Origin: Nitrobacter sp. NHB1
GTDB taxonomy: Bacteria; Pseudomonadota; Alphaproteobacteria; Rhizobiales; Xanthobacteraceae
Direction: 5' to 3'
DNA: 64,000 nucleotides
Assembly (NCBI RefSeq): GCF_036964665.1
Contig: NZ_JBAMDA010000001.1
Span: 1,550,001 to 1,614,000 of the forward strand
Shown: one piece after another, positions 9,130-16,699 of the stretch
Position numbering within the stretch: position 1 is the stretch's first letter
Layout: each line of letters starts with the position of its first letter
Made by a program: the position numbers and the translations under genes
The notes under the pieces: generated by a model
What the model was told of the DNA's origin: nothing
Database searches by the model: none
What the model saw: the letters and a program-made list of their open reading frames with translations, nothing else

Positions 9130-9831
9130 TCATGCACTTTCTTCGGCCGGCGCGTGGGCGGCGTTGAATACAGGTTCCCGGTCCAGATGCAAGGCAATTG
9201 CCGCTGAGTTCAGACCGACTCCGCGAAGAATGAATTCACAAATCTGCCGCTCCAGGCCGGGTGCGGCGCCATAGGAAAGGGTCGGAACGGAGGGAAGCTT
9301 GGTCAGAACCATCATGAGAACCGTATGATGAGCAAACCAGAACAGATTGAGCGGCTCGCGCCCGACCGGCACGGCATCCCCGGCGGCGATCGCACGCTCG
9401 AGCGAGGCCGTGAAGGCCTGGCCAATCAGGTCTCTGATTTTTTCGTACAGCAATCGGGCAAACTCGCCGTCGTCGAGCTGGCTTGAGATCATGAGGCGCA
9501 GGCGTTGCGCCTCATGCTGATCCGGCGAGGCGGAAGCATTCAGGAAGTGGTCGACCATACCGCGGATGAGAACGACCAGCGTTTCCGTCGAAGGCTCGCG
9601 ATCGAGCAAGCGATGCAGCGCCGGATCCGCCTGACATGCCTCAGCCAGAATTTCAGCATAGAGCGCCGACTTGGTCGGAAAATGCTTGAACAGCAACGCC
9701 TCGGAAATCGAGGCCGCGGTAGCAACGCTCTTGGTGGTCGTGCCCGCGAATCCATAGCGCGCGAAGCATTGCTTCGCGGCGTTCAGGATCAGCTCCCGGC
9801 GCAGATCGCTGGTCATCCGCACGTTACTCAT
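9130..9831 (-). CDS. TetR/AcrR-family regulator of the adjacent RND pump
   Basis: The N-terminal helix-turn-helix reads LILNAAKQCFARYGFAGTTTKSVATAASISEALLFKHFPTKSALY, the standard TetR_N pattern. The rest is a helical ligand-binding domain of normal length (233 residues from this start). Possible starts are GTG 9849, ATG 9831 and ATG 9816. I choose 9831 because it leaves the 16-bp palindrome at 9838-9853 outside the coding region. The gene is first in the tetR-adaptor-permease operon, so a repressor acting on its own promoter is the natural inference; drug binding would release it. Confidence 0.9.
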   Translation of the reverse strand: MSNVRMTSDLRRELILNAAKQCFARYGFAGTTTKSVATAASISEALLFKHFPTKSALYAEILAEACQADPALHRLLDREPSTETLVVLIRGMVDHFLNASASPDQHEAQRLRLMISSQLDDGEFARLLYEKIRDLIGQAFTASLERAIAAGDAVPVGREPLNLFWFAHHTVLMMVLTKLPSVPTLSYGAAPGLERQICEFILRGVGLNSAAIALHLDREPVFNAAHAPAEESA

Positions 9832-9837
9832 CGTGAC

Positions 9838-9853
9838 GTGAGTAAGCACTCAC
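9838..9853. promoter_or_regulatory. Probable TetR operator
   Basis: GTGAGT-AAGC-ACTCAC is a perfect inverted repeat seven bases before the tetR start. Read on the tetR strand it is GTGAGTGCTTACTCAC, like operators known for AcrR/TtgR-type pump repressors. It probably mediates autoregulation of the whole efflux operon. Confidence 0.6.
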
Positions 9854-9979
9854 TTCCCTGCTGTCAAGAAAGATGCTGCACCGCATCAATCCGATTCGAC
9901 TAAAGAATGAGATAAATCGCGATCGCCGATAGGGAGGACAATGAACGCCCCGTCGCGGTTGTCTCGGGACGTTCGGCGA

Positions 9980-11239
9980 TCACGGGAAAAGCCCCCGCGT
10001 GGTCTTCGCGGCCCGCACCTTCTCAACACCCAGCGCCATCGCCGCGGTGCGATGCGGGATGTTGTCCTTTTTCGCGCGGCTGACCATCTGGTCGAACGCT
10101 CGATCCAAAATATGGTATTCGCGGCGCGTCACCTCCTCTTCTTCCCAGAACAGTTGCTGCAGGTCCTGCACCCATTCGAAATAACTGACTACCACGCCGC
10201 CGGAATTGCAGAGGATGTCGGGGATCAGAAAAATCTCGCGCTGGCGCTTCTCCAGGATCAGGTCAGCCTCAGGCATCGTCGGCCCGTTGGCGCCCTCGGC
10301 CAGCACGCGGCATTTCAGGTTCTCGGCGATATGAGCGTCGATCACGCGCTCCACGGCGGCGGGAACGAGCACGTCACACGGCAGCGTCAGGATGGTGGCG
10401 GGATCGTAGTGAAGCTGGTTGGAATAGCCGGCGATATTTCCATGCGCGGCGGCGTGGCGCATCAGGCCGGGAATATCCAGCCCCGTTTTGTCGTAGAACG
10501 CGCCGGTGTGATCGCTCACCGCGATCACCTTGATGCCGGAATTGTAAAGTTCGAGCGCCGCCTGGGAGCCGACGTTGCCAAAGCCCTGAACGACCGCGGT
10601 CGCGCCATTGAGCGCGATATCGAGGTCCTTCATCACACGACGGGCGAGATAGGCGACGCCGCGGCCGGTGGCTTCGCGGCGGCCGAGCGTACCGCCTGAA
10701 CTCACCGGCTTGCCGGTGACGATCTCGGTGACGGTGCGGCCATGATACATGGAGTACGTATCCATGAACCACGCCATCACCTGCTCGTTGGTGCCCATGT
10801 CCGGTGCCATCACGTCGGTGTGCGGCCCGACGAACGGAATCATCTCCTGCATGTAGCGGCGCGACAGCCCTTCCAGCTCGCGCTTCGAAATCGATGCGGG
10901 ATCGACCCTGACACCGCCCTTGGCTCCGCCATAGGGCAATCCGGCCAGCGCGCATTTCCAGCTCATCCAGATGGCGAGCGCGGCCACCTCGCCGATGTCC
11001 ACACTCGGCGCGAAGCGCGTGCCGCCCTTGGTCGGGCCCATCGTCAGGTGATGCTGCACGCGGTAGCCCTCGAAAACCGTGATCGACCCGTCGTCGCGAT
11101 GGATCGGGCAGGAAACCGTGATGGCCCGCTTAGGCATCAGGATGCGCTCGCGCTCGTCCATAGGGATCGACAGGTGATTGGCGATGACACCGAACTGCTG
11201 GACCGCCATGTCGAAGACCGGGCCGGAATAGACCGTCAT
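9980..11239 (-). CDS. gdhA: Glu/Leu/Phe/Val family dehydrogenase, probable glutamate dehydrogenase
   Basis: The 419-residue protein has the family core: substrate-binding GPTKGGTRFAPSVDIGEV, the catalytic-lysine segment GLPYGGAKGGVRVDP, and a nucleotide-binding motif VVQGFGNVGSQAALEL. It ends VEKVRAAKTTRGLFP. It catalyses reversible oxidative deamination of glutamate to 2-oxoglutarate. The length and motifs fit the hexameric GDH-II class. The ATG is preceded by GAGGAGAGAAC, a strong ribosome site. It is transcribed alone; a perfect long hairpin of the dispersed repeat lies upstream. Leucine or phenylalanine dehydrogenase is a less likely alternative. Confidence 0.9.
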   Translation of the reverse strand: MTVYSGPVFDMAVQQFGVIANHLSIPMDERERILMPKRAITVSCPIHRDDGSITVFEGYRVQHHLTMGPTKGGTRFAPSVDIGEVAALAIWMSWKCALAGLPYGGAKGGVRVDPASISKRELEGLSRRYMQEMIPFVGPHTDVMAPDMGTNEQVMAWFMDTYSMYHGRTVTEIVTGKPVSSGGTLGRREATGRGVAYLARRVMKDLDIALNGATAVVQGFGNVGSQAALELYNSGIKVIAVSDHTGAFYDKTGLDIPGLMRHAAAHGNIAGYSNQLHYDPATILTLPCDVLVPAAVERVIDAHIAENLKCRVLAEGANGPTMPEADLILEKRQREIFLIPDILCNSGGVVVSYFEWVQDLQQLFWEEEEVTRREYHILDRAFDQMVSRAKKDNIPHRTAAMALGVEKVRAAKTTRGLFP

Positions 11240-11391
11240 CGTTCTCTCCTCTCGTGATCCCGGTTCAGGAACCTCGCGCGCGTTCAGGCGATCGACTGTT
11301 GCGGGATGGGCTTCGCCGGCATCGAACCCGGCCGTCGTTGTGCCTCATGATTACGGGCACTATACAGTTATGCAGCCGTGACATCCGCAGC

Positions 11392-11460
11392 TAGAGCGTT
11401 TTCGAGCGAAGCATGTCCTCGGGCGTGACCCGAGGACATGCTTCGCTCGAAAACGCTCTA
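11392..11460. repeat. Dispersed repeat copy 2: perfect 32-bp inverted repeat
   Basis: The left arm 11392-11423 (tagagcgttttcgagcgaag...) is the exact reverse complement of 11429-11460, with a 5-nt loop. It looks like the first half of the dispersed element joined to its own inverse. It lies between the 5' end of gdhA and the 3' end of the flavoprotein gene and could act as a terminator for neither, either or both. Confidence 0.85.
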
Positions 11461-11498
11461 GCCATCTGCCAGGCAGCGTCCGCGTTGCCGGCAGGAAT

Positions 11499-12719
11499 TC
11501 AGGCGAGCGCCTGCTTCAGATCGAAAGCGGAATCGGCGGCCTGGTCCGGCGCGATCGAACCGTTTACCGCGAGAATGCGACGGCCGAAGACGTGATCCGA
11601 CCCGCGATTGACGGATTCGACTCCGATCAGGCGGCCGGCCTTGTAACAGAACGCCGAGAACGATCCCTGCCCGGCGTCGCCCCGCACCACGACCTGATCG
11701 TAACCGGTGGTCAGACCCGCGATCTGCAGCTTGTCCGCGCCCTGATCGCTCCAGAACCACGGCAGGCCGTCATAGCTCCTTGTATCGCCGGTCAATCGCG
11801 CCGCCACGCAGCGAGCCTGATCCGTCGCGTTCTGCACGGATTCGAGTCGCAGCGGCGCACCGAAGCGCACACTCGCAAACAGCGCGCAGTCACCGATCGC
11901 TGAAATGTCCGGGTCGGCGGTGAGCAGGTGCTCATCGACGATAATGCCGGAGGCCACCGGCAGATCCGCCTCTGCTGCCAGTTCGACGTTGGGCACGACG
12001 CCGACGCCGACCACCACAAGATCGGCGGCGATTGGCCTGCCGTCGCTCAAGGTGACGCCGGTAACGTGGCCCTCGTTGCTCGTGATGCTCGTTGCCTGCA
12101 CGCCGAAATGCAGACGAATCCCCGCCTCGATGTGGCGGCGCTGAAAGAAAGCCGAAATCTCCTGCGTGACCGCGCGCGCCATGACGCGCGGCGCCAGTTC
12201 CACCACATCGACTTCGAGACCCTTCGCCCGCGCGGTCGCCGCGAATTCGAGCCCGATGAAGCCGGCACCGACGACCACCACCCGCCCCCCTGACACGAAG
12301 CGTTGCCGCAGCGCCTCGCTTTCATCGAGCGTACGCAGATACAGAACGTCATCGAGCCCCGCGTTGGGGATATCGAGCAGGCGATTGCGTGCGCCGGTCG
12401 CCAGCACAAGGTGCTTGTAAGCCCGGGACGCGCCGGAGGCACAGACCAGCTCGCGGGCGCTGCGATCGATGGCCACGGCGCGATCCGCGATCAGGTCGAC
12501 GTGCTGGTCGTGATAGAATTTCTCCGGCCTGAACATCACCGAATCCGGGCGACCACCACCTTTCAGATAGGCTTTCGAGAGCGGCGGCCGCTGATAGGGC
12601 AGATGCGGCTCGTCATTGATGAGGCTGACGGGTCCGCCGTACCCCGCCTGACGCAGCGACACCGCGAGCTGAAAGCCCGCATGGCCCGCGCCGACGATCA
12701 GGACTGGTTGATCTGCCAT
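11499..12719 (-). CDS. NAD(P)/FAD-dependent ferredoxin reductase-like oxidoreductase
   Basis: There are two dinucleotide motifs: LIVGAGHAGFQLAVSLRQAGY at the N-terminus for FAD and VVVVGAGFIGLEFAATARAKG near residue 145 for NAD(P)H. The LPYQRPPLSKAYL segment and the late FAD motif ADPDISAIGDCALF are also present. Together with the 406-residue length and the C-terminal reductase domain this matches rhodocoxin / putidaredoxin / BphA4-type reductases, which pass electrons from NAD(P)H to a [2Fe-2S] ferredoxin serving a P450 or dioxygenase. No ferredoxin or oxygenase gene is next to it, so the partner is unknown. Confidence 0.88.
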   Translation of the reverse strand: MADQPVLIVGAGHAGFQLAVSLRQAGYGGPVSLINDEPHLPYQRPPLSKAYLKGGGRPDSVMFRPEKFYHDQHVDLIADRAVAIDRSARELVCASGASRAYKHLVLATGARNRLLDIPNAGLDDVLYLRTLDESEALRQRFVSGGRVVVVGAGFIGLEFAATARAKGLEVDVVELAPRVMARAVTQEISAFFQRRHIEAGIRLHFGVQATSITSNEGHVTGVTLSDGRPIAADLVVVGVGVVPNVELAAEADLPVASGIIVDEHLLTADPDISAIGDCALFASVRFGAPLRLESVQNATDQARCVAARLTGDTRSYDGLPWFWSDQGADKLQIAGLTTGYDQVVVRGDAGQGSFSAFCYKAGRLIGVESVNRGSDHVFGRRILAVNGSIAPDQAADSAFDLKQALA

Positions 12720-12792
12720 CTCGTCAAACCGAACGGCTCAGGATTGTCTGATCGCTTGCCATGTAACCTCCGCCCCAGTCCTTCTGCCGCTC

Positions 12793-12897
12793 TATAGCGT
12801 TTTCGAGCGAAGTGGATACCGGTTCGCGTGAAGAAAACGCGTCACATCAAAATCATAGAGCCCCGCTTCTGATTCCATCAGAAGCGGAAAGGCTCTA
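12793..12897 (+). repeat. Dispersed repeat copy 3, with second hairpin module
   Basis: The first module is internally shortened: gcgttttcgagcgaag joins directly to tggataccggttcgcgtgaa, with the cctcggg hairpin missing. It is followed by a second module, agagccccgcttctgattcc-atcagaagcggaaaggctct, an 11-bp inverted repeat with a 3-nt loop inside an outer agagcc/ggctct stem. The same second module follows copy 4 at 48757. No gene is seen between 12720 and 13032. Confidence 0.8.
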
Positions 12898-13032
12898 TCG
12901 CTCGCACCGCATTTAGCATAACCCGGCCCGGGATTGTCACCCCTTCGCATCTGCGATTTAAGTGACGCACCAGCTTCAACCGGCGTGCCGCACGATATCG
13001 TGCGGCTACTCGATGATCCGGAGTGACGCCAG

Positions 13033-14307
13033 ATGCCAGCCTTTGCTCCCGCCTCTCCCGAAACTGCAGGCATGTCCAGGGCTGCGCTCGACCGGATCGA
13101 CGATCATCTGAAGCGGCGATACATCGACGCGGGCAGGTTTCCGGGCACTCAGCTTGTGATCTATCGGCGCGGCAACATCGTGCACAGCGCGGTGCAGGGT
13201 TTTGCCGATCTCGAACGCCAGGTGCCGATGAAGGACGACACCATCTTTCGTATCTATTCCATGACCAAGCCGATTACGTCGGTCGCCTTCATGATGCTGG
13301 TGGAGCAAGGCCTCGTTGCGCTCGACGAGCCGGTTCACAGGTACATTCCCGAATGGAAGAACCTTGGCGTGTTCCAGGCGGGCACCGCTCCCGCCTTCAT
13401 GACCAGACCGCCGGCGCGGCCCATGCAGGTCGTCGACCTGCTCCGTCATACGTCCGGGCTCACTTACGGTTTCCAGCAACGCAGCAACGTCGACGCCGCC
13501 TATCGCGACAAGCAGATCGGCGCGCTTGAGACGGCCGGCACGCTCGGTTCGATGATCGCGGACCTCGCCGGTATCCCGCTGGAGTTCTCGCCCGGCGAAG
13601 CCTGGAACTACTCGGTGTCCACGGACGTGATCGGTTATCTCGTCGGAAAGATCAGCGGCATCCCGTTCGAGCAATTCCTGAAAGAGCGCATTTTCAATCC
13701 GCTGGGAATGGCCGACACCGGCTTCTTCGTTCCACCCGAGAAGGCGCATCGCCTCGCGGCCTGCTACAATGCGACGGCCGGCGGCATGATGTCGTTTCAT
13801 TCGCCGAACGCAAAGGCCAACCTGGCGTTGCAGGACGATCCGGCGACCAGCTCGTTCCTCTCGCCGCCCGCATTCATTTCCGGCGGCGGCGGTTTGTGCT
13901 CGACGGCTGCCGACTACCTCACCTTCTGCCGGGCGCTGCTCAACGGCGGCGAATTCGGCGGTGTCAGGCTTCTGGGACCGAAAACGCTGGCGCTGATGAC
14001 GACCAATCATCTGCCCGGCAATCGCGATCTTCCGGACATGTCGCGATCGATGTTTGCGGAAGCGACCTACAACGGCATCGGCTTCGGCCTCGGTTTCTCC
14101 ATTACCATGGCCCCTGCAAAGACGCTGATCGCCGGAAGCCCCGGCGAATATGCCTGGGGCGGCGCTGCGACGACGTCGTTCTGGATCGATCCGGCGGAAG
14201 AGCTGATCGCCATCTTCATGACACAGGTGATACCCTCGACCGCCTATCCGGTCCGGCGCGAACTCCGCACCATGGTCTATGCGGCCATCACCGACAGCAA
14301 TCTTTGA
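13033..14307 (+). CDS. Serine hydrolase, class C beta-lactamase / EstB-like family
   Basis: The nucleophile motif S-x-x-K is present as YSMTKPITSVAFMMLVEQG near residue 80, followed by the Tyr motif region WNYSVSTDVIGYLVG near 195. The domain is the penicillin-binding-protein / AmpC fold (Pfam Beta-lactamase). The length of 424 residues and the lack of a signal peptide favour a cytoplasmic esterase or peptidase like EstB over a secreted beta-lactamase. The gene stands alone, with GGAG upstream of the ATG. In this group such genes often lie near CoA-ester metabolism, and a CoA-lyase pair is next, on the other strand; a link is only a guess. Confidence 0.88.
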   Translation: MPAFAPASPETAGMSRAALDRIDDHLKRRYIDAGRFPGTQLVIYRRGNIVHSAVQGFADLERQVPMKDDTIFRIYSMTKPITSVAFMMLVEQGLVALDEPVHRYIPEWKNLGVFQAGTAPAFMTRPPARPMQVVDLLRHTSGLTYGFQQRSNVDAAYRDKQIGALETAGTLGSMIADLAGIPLEFSPGEAWNYSVSTDVIGYLVGKISGIPFEQFLKERIFNPLGMADTGFFVPPEKAHRLAACYNATAGGMMSFHSPNAKANLALQDDPATSSFLSPPAFISGGGGLCSTAADYLTFCRALLNGGEFGGVRLLGPKTLALMTTNHLPGNRDLPDMSRSMFAEATYNGIGFGLGFSITMAPAKTLIAGSPGEYAWGGAATTSFWIDPAEELIAIFMTQVIPSTAYPVRRELRTMVYAAITDSNL

Positions 14308-14392
14308 TGCCGCGCCATCCCGCACTCAGCCCGTGACGGACAGCGCGGCGGCGGTCGAATGCGTCCGCGAACCTCTGAGGTTCATTCGTCGC

Positions 14393-15298
14393 TCATTCGT
14401 CGATGATGGTCTCGCCGACCGAGGCCAACGCCCGCTTCGCCGCGACCAGATGCGGAATGTCATACATCTTGCCGTCAATGCCCACCGTGCCGACGTCGGG
14501 TTGACTGGCGAAGGCCGCAACGACGCGGCGGGCATGAGCCAGATCGGCATCGGACGGGGTGAAGCAGGCGTTGATGGTGGCAACCTGATCCGGATGTATC
14601 GCGATACGCCCGACGAACCCGTCGCGGCGCGCAATCCGGCAACTCTCGGCGAGTCCGGCCTGATCCTTGTAATCAGCGTACAGAGTATCGAGCGCGAGGA
14701 CGCCGGCCGCGTTGGCGGCGAAAAGGCATTGGGCACGCGCGACCTGATAAGGGAAGGTCCAGTCGCCGTTCGGCTCTTTGTTCGTCAGCGCGCCGAGCGC
14801 TGCGCTGAGGTCTTCCGCGCCCCATGTCATGGCCACCAGTCTTGAACTCGGGTTTGGACTCGACGTTGGGCTCGGCGTGACATAGCCGGCGAAGCCGAGC
14901 ATCCCGGCCGGCGTCTCGGTGGCCACCACCAGCAGCTTCACATGCCCGGCGGGAACGCCCGCGGCAACCTCCAGGACATCGACATAATGCGAAATCCGCT
15001 CGACGTCCCGAATACCGTCGACCTTCGGAATCAGGATGCCGTCCAGTCCCGGACGAACGACGGCGACGAGGTCCTCCAGCGTCAACCCCGTTCCGAGCGG
15101 ATTGATCCGCACCAGAAACCGCCAGTTGCGCGTCGCCGCGCCGAGCAGGTTCTTCACCGCATCGCGCGCAAACGCCTTGCGGCCGGGCGCAACGGAGTCC
15201 TCAAGATCGAGGATCAGCGCATCCGCGCCGCAGGTGTCGGCCCTGGCGAACTTGCGATCGCTGTCGGCCGGGACGAACAGAAGCGAACGCAGCTTCAT
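14393..15298 (-). CDS. HpcH/HpaI-type CoA ester lyase (malyl-/citramalyl-CoA lyase-like)
   Basis: The N-terminus LRSLLFVPADSDRKFARA and ADALILDLEDSVAP are hallmarks of the citrate-lyase beta / malyl-CoA lyase family. The metal-binding Glu/Asp positions are present in ATETPAGM and MTWGAEDLSAALG. It cleaves a beta-hydroxyacyl-CoA to acetyl-CoA and an oxoacid. The start overlaps the stop of the MaoC gene by four bases (ATGA), so the two are co-translated. Between the two metal-site segments is a short Ser/Pro-rich stretch (TPSPTSSPNPSSRL) that I do not know from other members. The pairing with a MaoC hydratase suggests citramalyl-CoA or a related substrate. Confidence 0.85.
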   Translation of the reverse strand: MKLRSLLFVPADSDRKFARADTCGADALILDLEDSVAPGRKAFARDAVKNLLGAATRNWRFLVRINPLGTGLTLEDLVAVVRPGLDGILIPKVDGIRDVERISHYVDVLEVAAGVPAGHVKLLVVATETPAGMLGFAGYVTPSPTSSPNPSSRLVAMTWGAEDLSAALGALTNKEPNGDWTFPYQVARAQCLFAANAAGVLALDTLYADYKDQAGLAESCRIARRDGFVGRIAIHPDQVATINACFTPSDADLAHARRVVAAFASQPDVGTVGIDGKMYDIPHLVAAKRALASVGETIIDE

Positions 15299-15747
15299 GC
15301 CGGCCTCCGCATCATCAGCGCGTTGCGGCGGCAGAACACCACCTCCTCGTCGCGCTGGTTGAATCCGCGATGCTCAAACGTGACGATGCCCTGCGTCGGA
15401 CGCGACTTGCTGGCGCGAACGGCGACCACTTTCGATTCCGCGCGCAAGGTATCGCCGGCGAACACCGGACGTGGAAATCTGGTTTCCTCCATGCCGAGGT
15501 TTGCGACCGTGGTGCCGAGCGTCGTGTCCTGCACCGAAAGGCCGAAAATGAGACCCAACGTAAAAATCGAATTCATCAGCGGTTTGCCGAACTCAGTCGA
15601 TTTGGCATAGTCGTGATCGATGTGCACGGCGGCCGGATTGCAGGTCAGCGACGAGAACAGGATATTGTCCATGTCGGTGACGGTTCGCCGGATTTCATGA
15701 ACGAACGACTGCCCGACAGAAAACTGCTCGAAATACAGGCCCGCCAT
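15295..15747 (-). CDS. MaoC-family dehydratase/hydratase
   Basis: This is a single hotdog domain of 150 residues: YFEQFSVGQSFVHEIRRTVTDMDNILFSSLTCNPAAVHIDHDYA. The catalytic Asp/His lie in the HIDHDYA region, and a late VFAGDTLRAESKVVAVRASKSRP segment is typical of MaoC proteins. The ATG at 15747 has GAGAGGA nine bases upstream and fits the family N-terminus; the longer frame does not. It adds or removes water on an enoyl-CoA. With the overlapping lyase gene it resembles the itaconyl-CoA hydratase / citramalyl-CoA lyase or mesaconyl-CoA hydratase / malyl-CoA lyase pairs; which one is not decided by sequence alone. Confidence 0.85.
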   Translation of the reverse strand: MAGLYFEQFSVGQSFVHEIRRTVTDMDNILFSSLTCNPAAVHIDHDYAKSTEFGKPLMNSIFTLGLIFGLSVQDTTLGTTVANLGMEETRFPRPVFAGDTLRAESKVVAVRASKSRPTQGIVTFEHRGFNQRDEEVVFCRRNALMMRRPA

Positions 15748-16213
15748 CCCGGTTTTTCCTCTCCCGCGATCGGATTGAAAGCACACGACCAAACGGGGTC
15801 AGCATTGCTGCTCGTACCGAGTTTGCCATCTGCCACCACGCGCTGCAATGCGCCCGCAAACTGATACCGATAATCGGATTCTGGAGGGCGGCTTTAAGAC
15901 CTGAGAGGCGTGGTGGGCGCACAAGGGCTTGAGCCACGGTCCGATGAGCCGGACCGATAGCAACATCAGATAGATATATCTGCAAACCTGGCAGGTCGCG
16001 CCCGATTGATTTCATTTAGGAATATTGACACCTGCAAGCCAGAACGGGCTCGATATTTGCTGTCTTTATGTTCTAATCCCAGCCATGAGCAACCGGTCGG
16101 CTTATTGGCGCATTCCCACCGTTGCTGACCGTATGACACCACGCAATCGGCAGTACTCACATGCTGCTGTGCTTCACAAATCAAAGTCCACGACCTATCA
16201 CGCGGAGACTAAA
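15748..16213. other. Intergenic stretch, nothing identified
   Basis: About 460 bases separate the MaoC gene from a small possible gene. There are several short open frames but none with a ribosome site and plausible composition. I see no RNA gene, repeat or clear terminator. Confidence 0.4.
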
Positions 16214-16420
16214 GTGACCCCAGAACAAACTGCCACAGTTGCTTCGCTAGCTGTTTTTGGAGTTGGGCTCGTCGCCATTACTATACTCGCCAGGACACTC
16301 AAAGGCGAGTTCTCGGATTTTACAATCGCTGCAATTGCCACGCTTATGTTTGTGGGGTTCTACGTTCTCGGCCAATGGGTCAAACGCGCACTCAACCCAC
16401 CGCCCACTGTGAAAAAGTAA
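16214..16420 (+). CDS. Possible small membrane protein, 68 aa
   Basis: A GTG at 16214 with GGAG six bases upstream opens VTPEQTATVASLAVFGVGLVAITILA, a first membrane helix. A short charged turn (RTLKGEFSDF), a second helix (AAIATLMFVGFYVLGQWV) and a basic tail follow. The frame is open further upstream to 16025, but that part reads like random sequence. The compact two-helix shape makes it believable, though no family is recognised and it stands alone. Confidence 0.45.
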   Translation: MTPEQTATVASLAVFGVGLVAITILARTLKGEFSDFTIAAIATLMFVGFYVLGQWVKRALNPPPTVKK

Positions 16421-16614
16421 TCACTCAACAGAGCTTGCCGTAGGGCCGCGATCCGGTCATGCCGCAAGGCGGCCAGAAAGCCTGAGAGCGCGTGACAGCG
16501 TCTGGCCGTCATCGCTTCGTCGGAGCAACTTTATAGTTACAAGCCTGCACAGGCCGAACGCCAGATTCCGATTCAACTGCACTGAATCAGTCTAGCGTTA
16601 CCCTTTCGATTGAG

Positions 16615-16683
16615 CATGACCTTATCCGAAAACCGGTTTCCACTTTGCGCTGGCGCGGCCTTCGGGTCAGGATCATGCTCTTA
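16615..16683. repeat. Second type of dispersed palindromic repeat
   Basis: gcatgaccttatccgaaaac ... ggatcatgctc has complementary ends (gcatgacc / ggatcatgc) around an aaaaccggttt core. I know similar gagcatgatc...gatcatgctc elements as common intergenic repeats in this family. It ends just before the stop codon of the cytochrome gene and may help terminate it. Confidence 0.55.
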
Positions 16684-16699
16684 AGCGGACCAAAACTGT

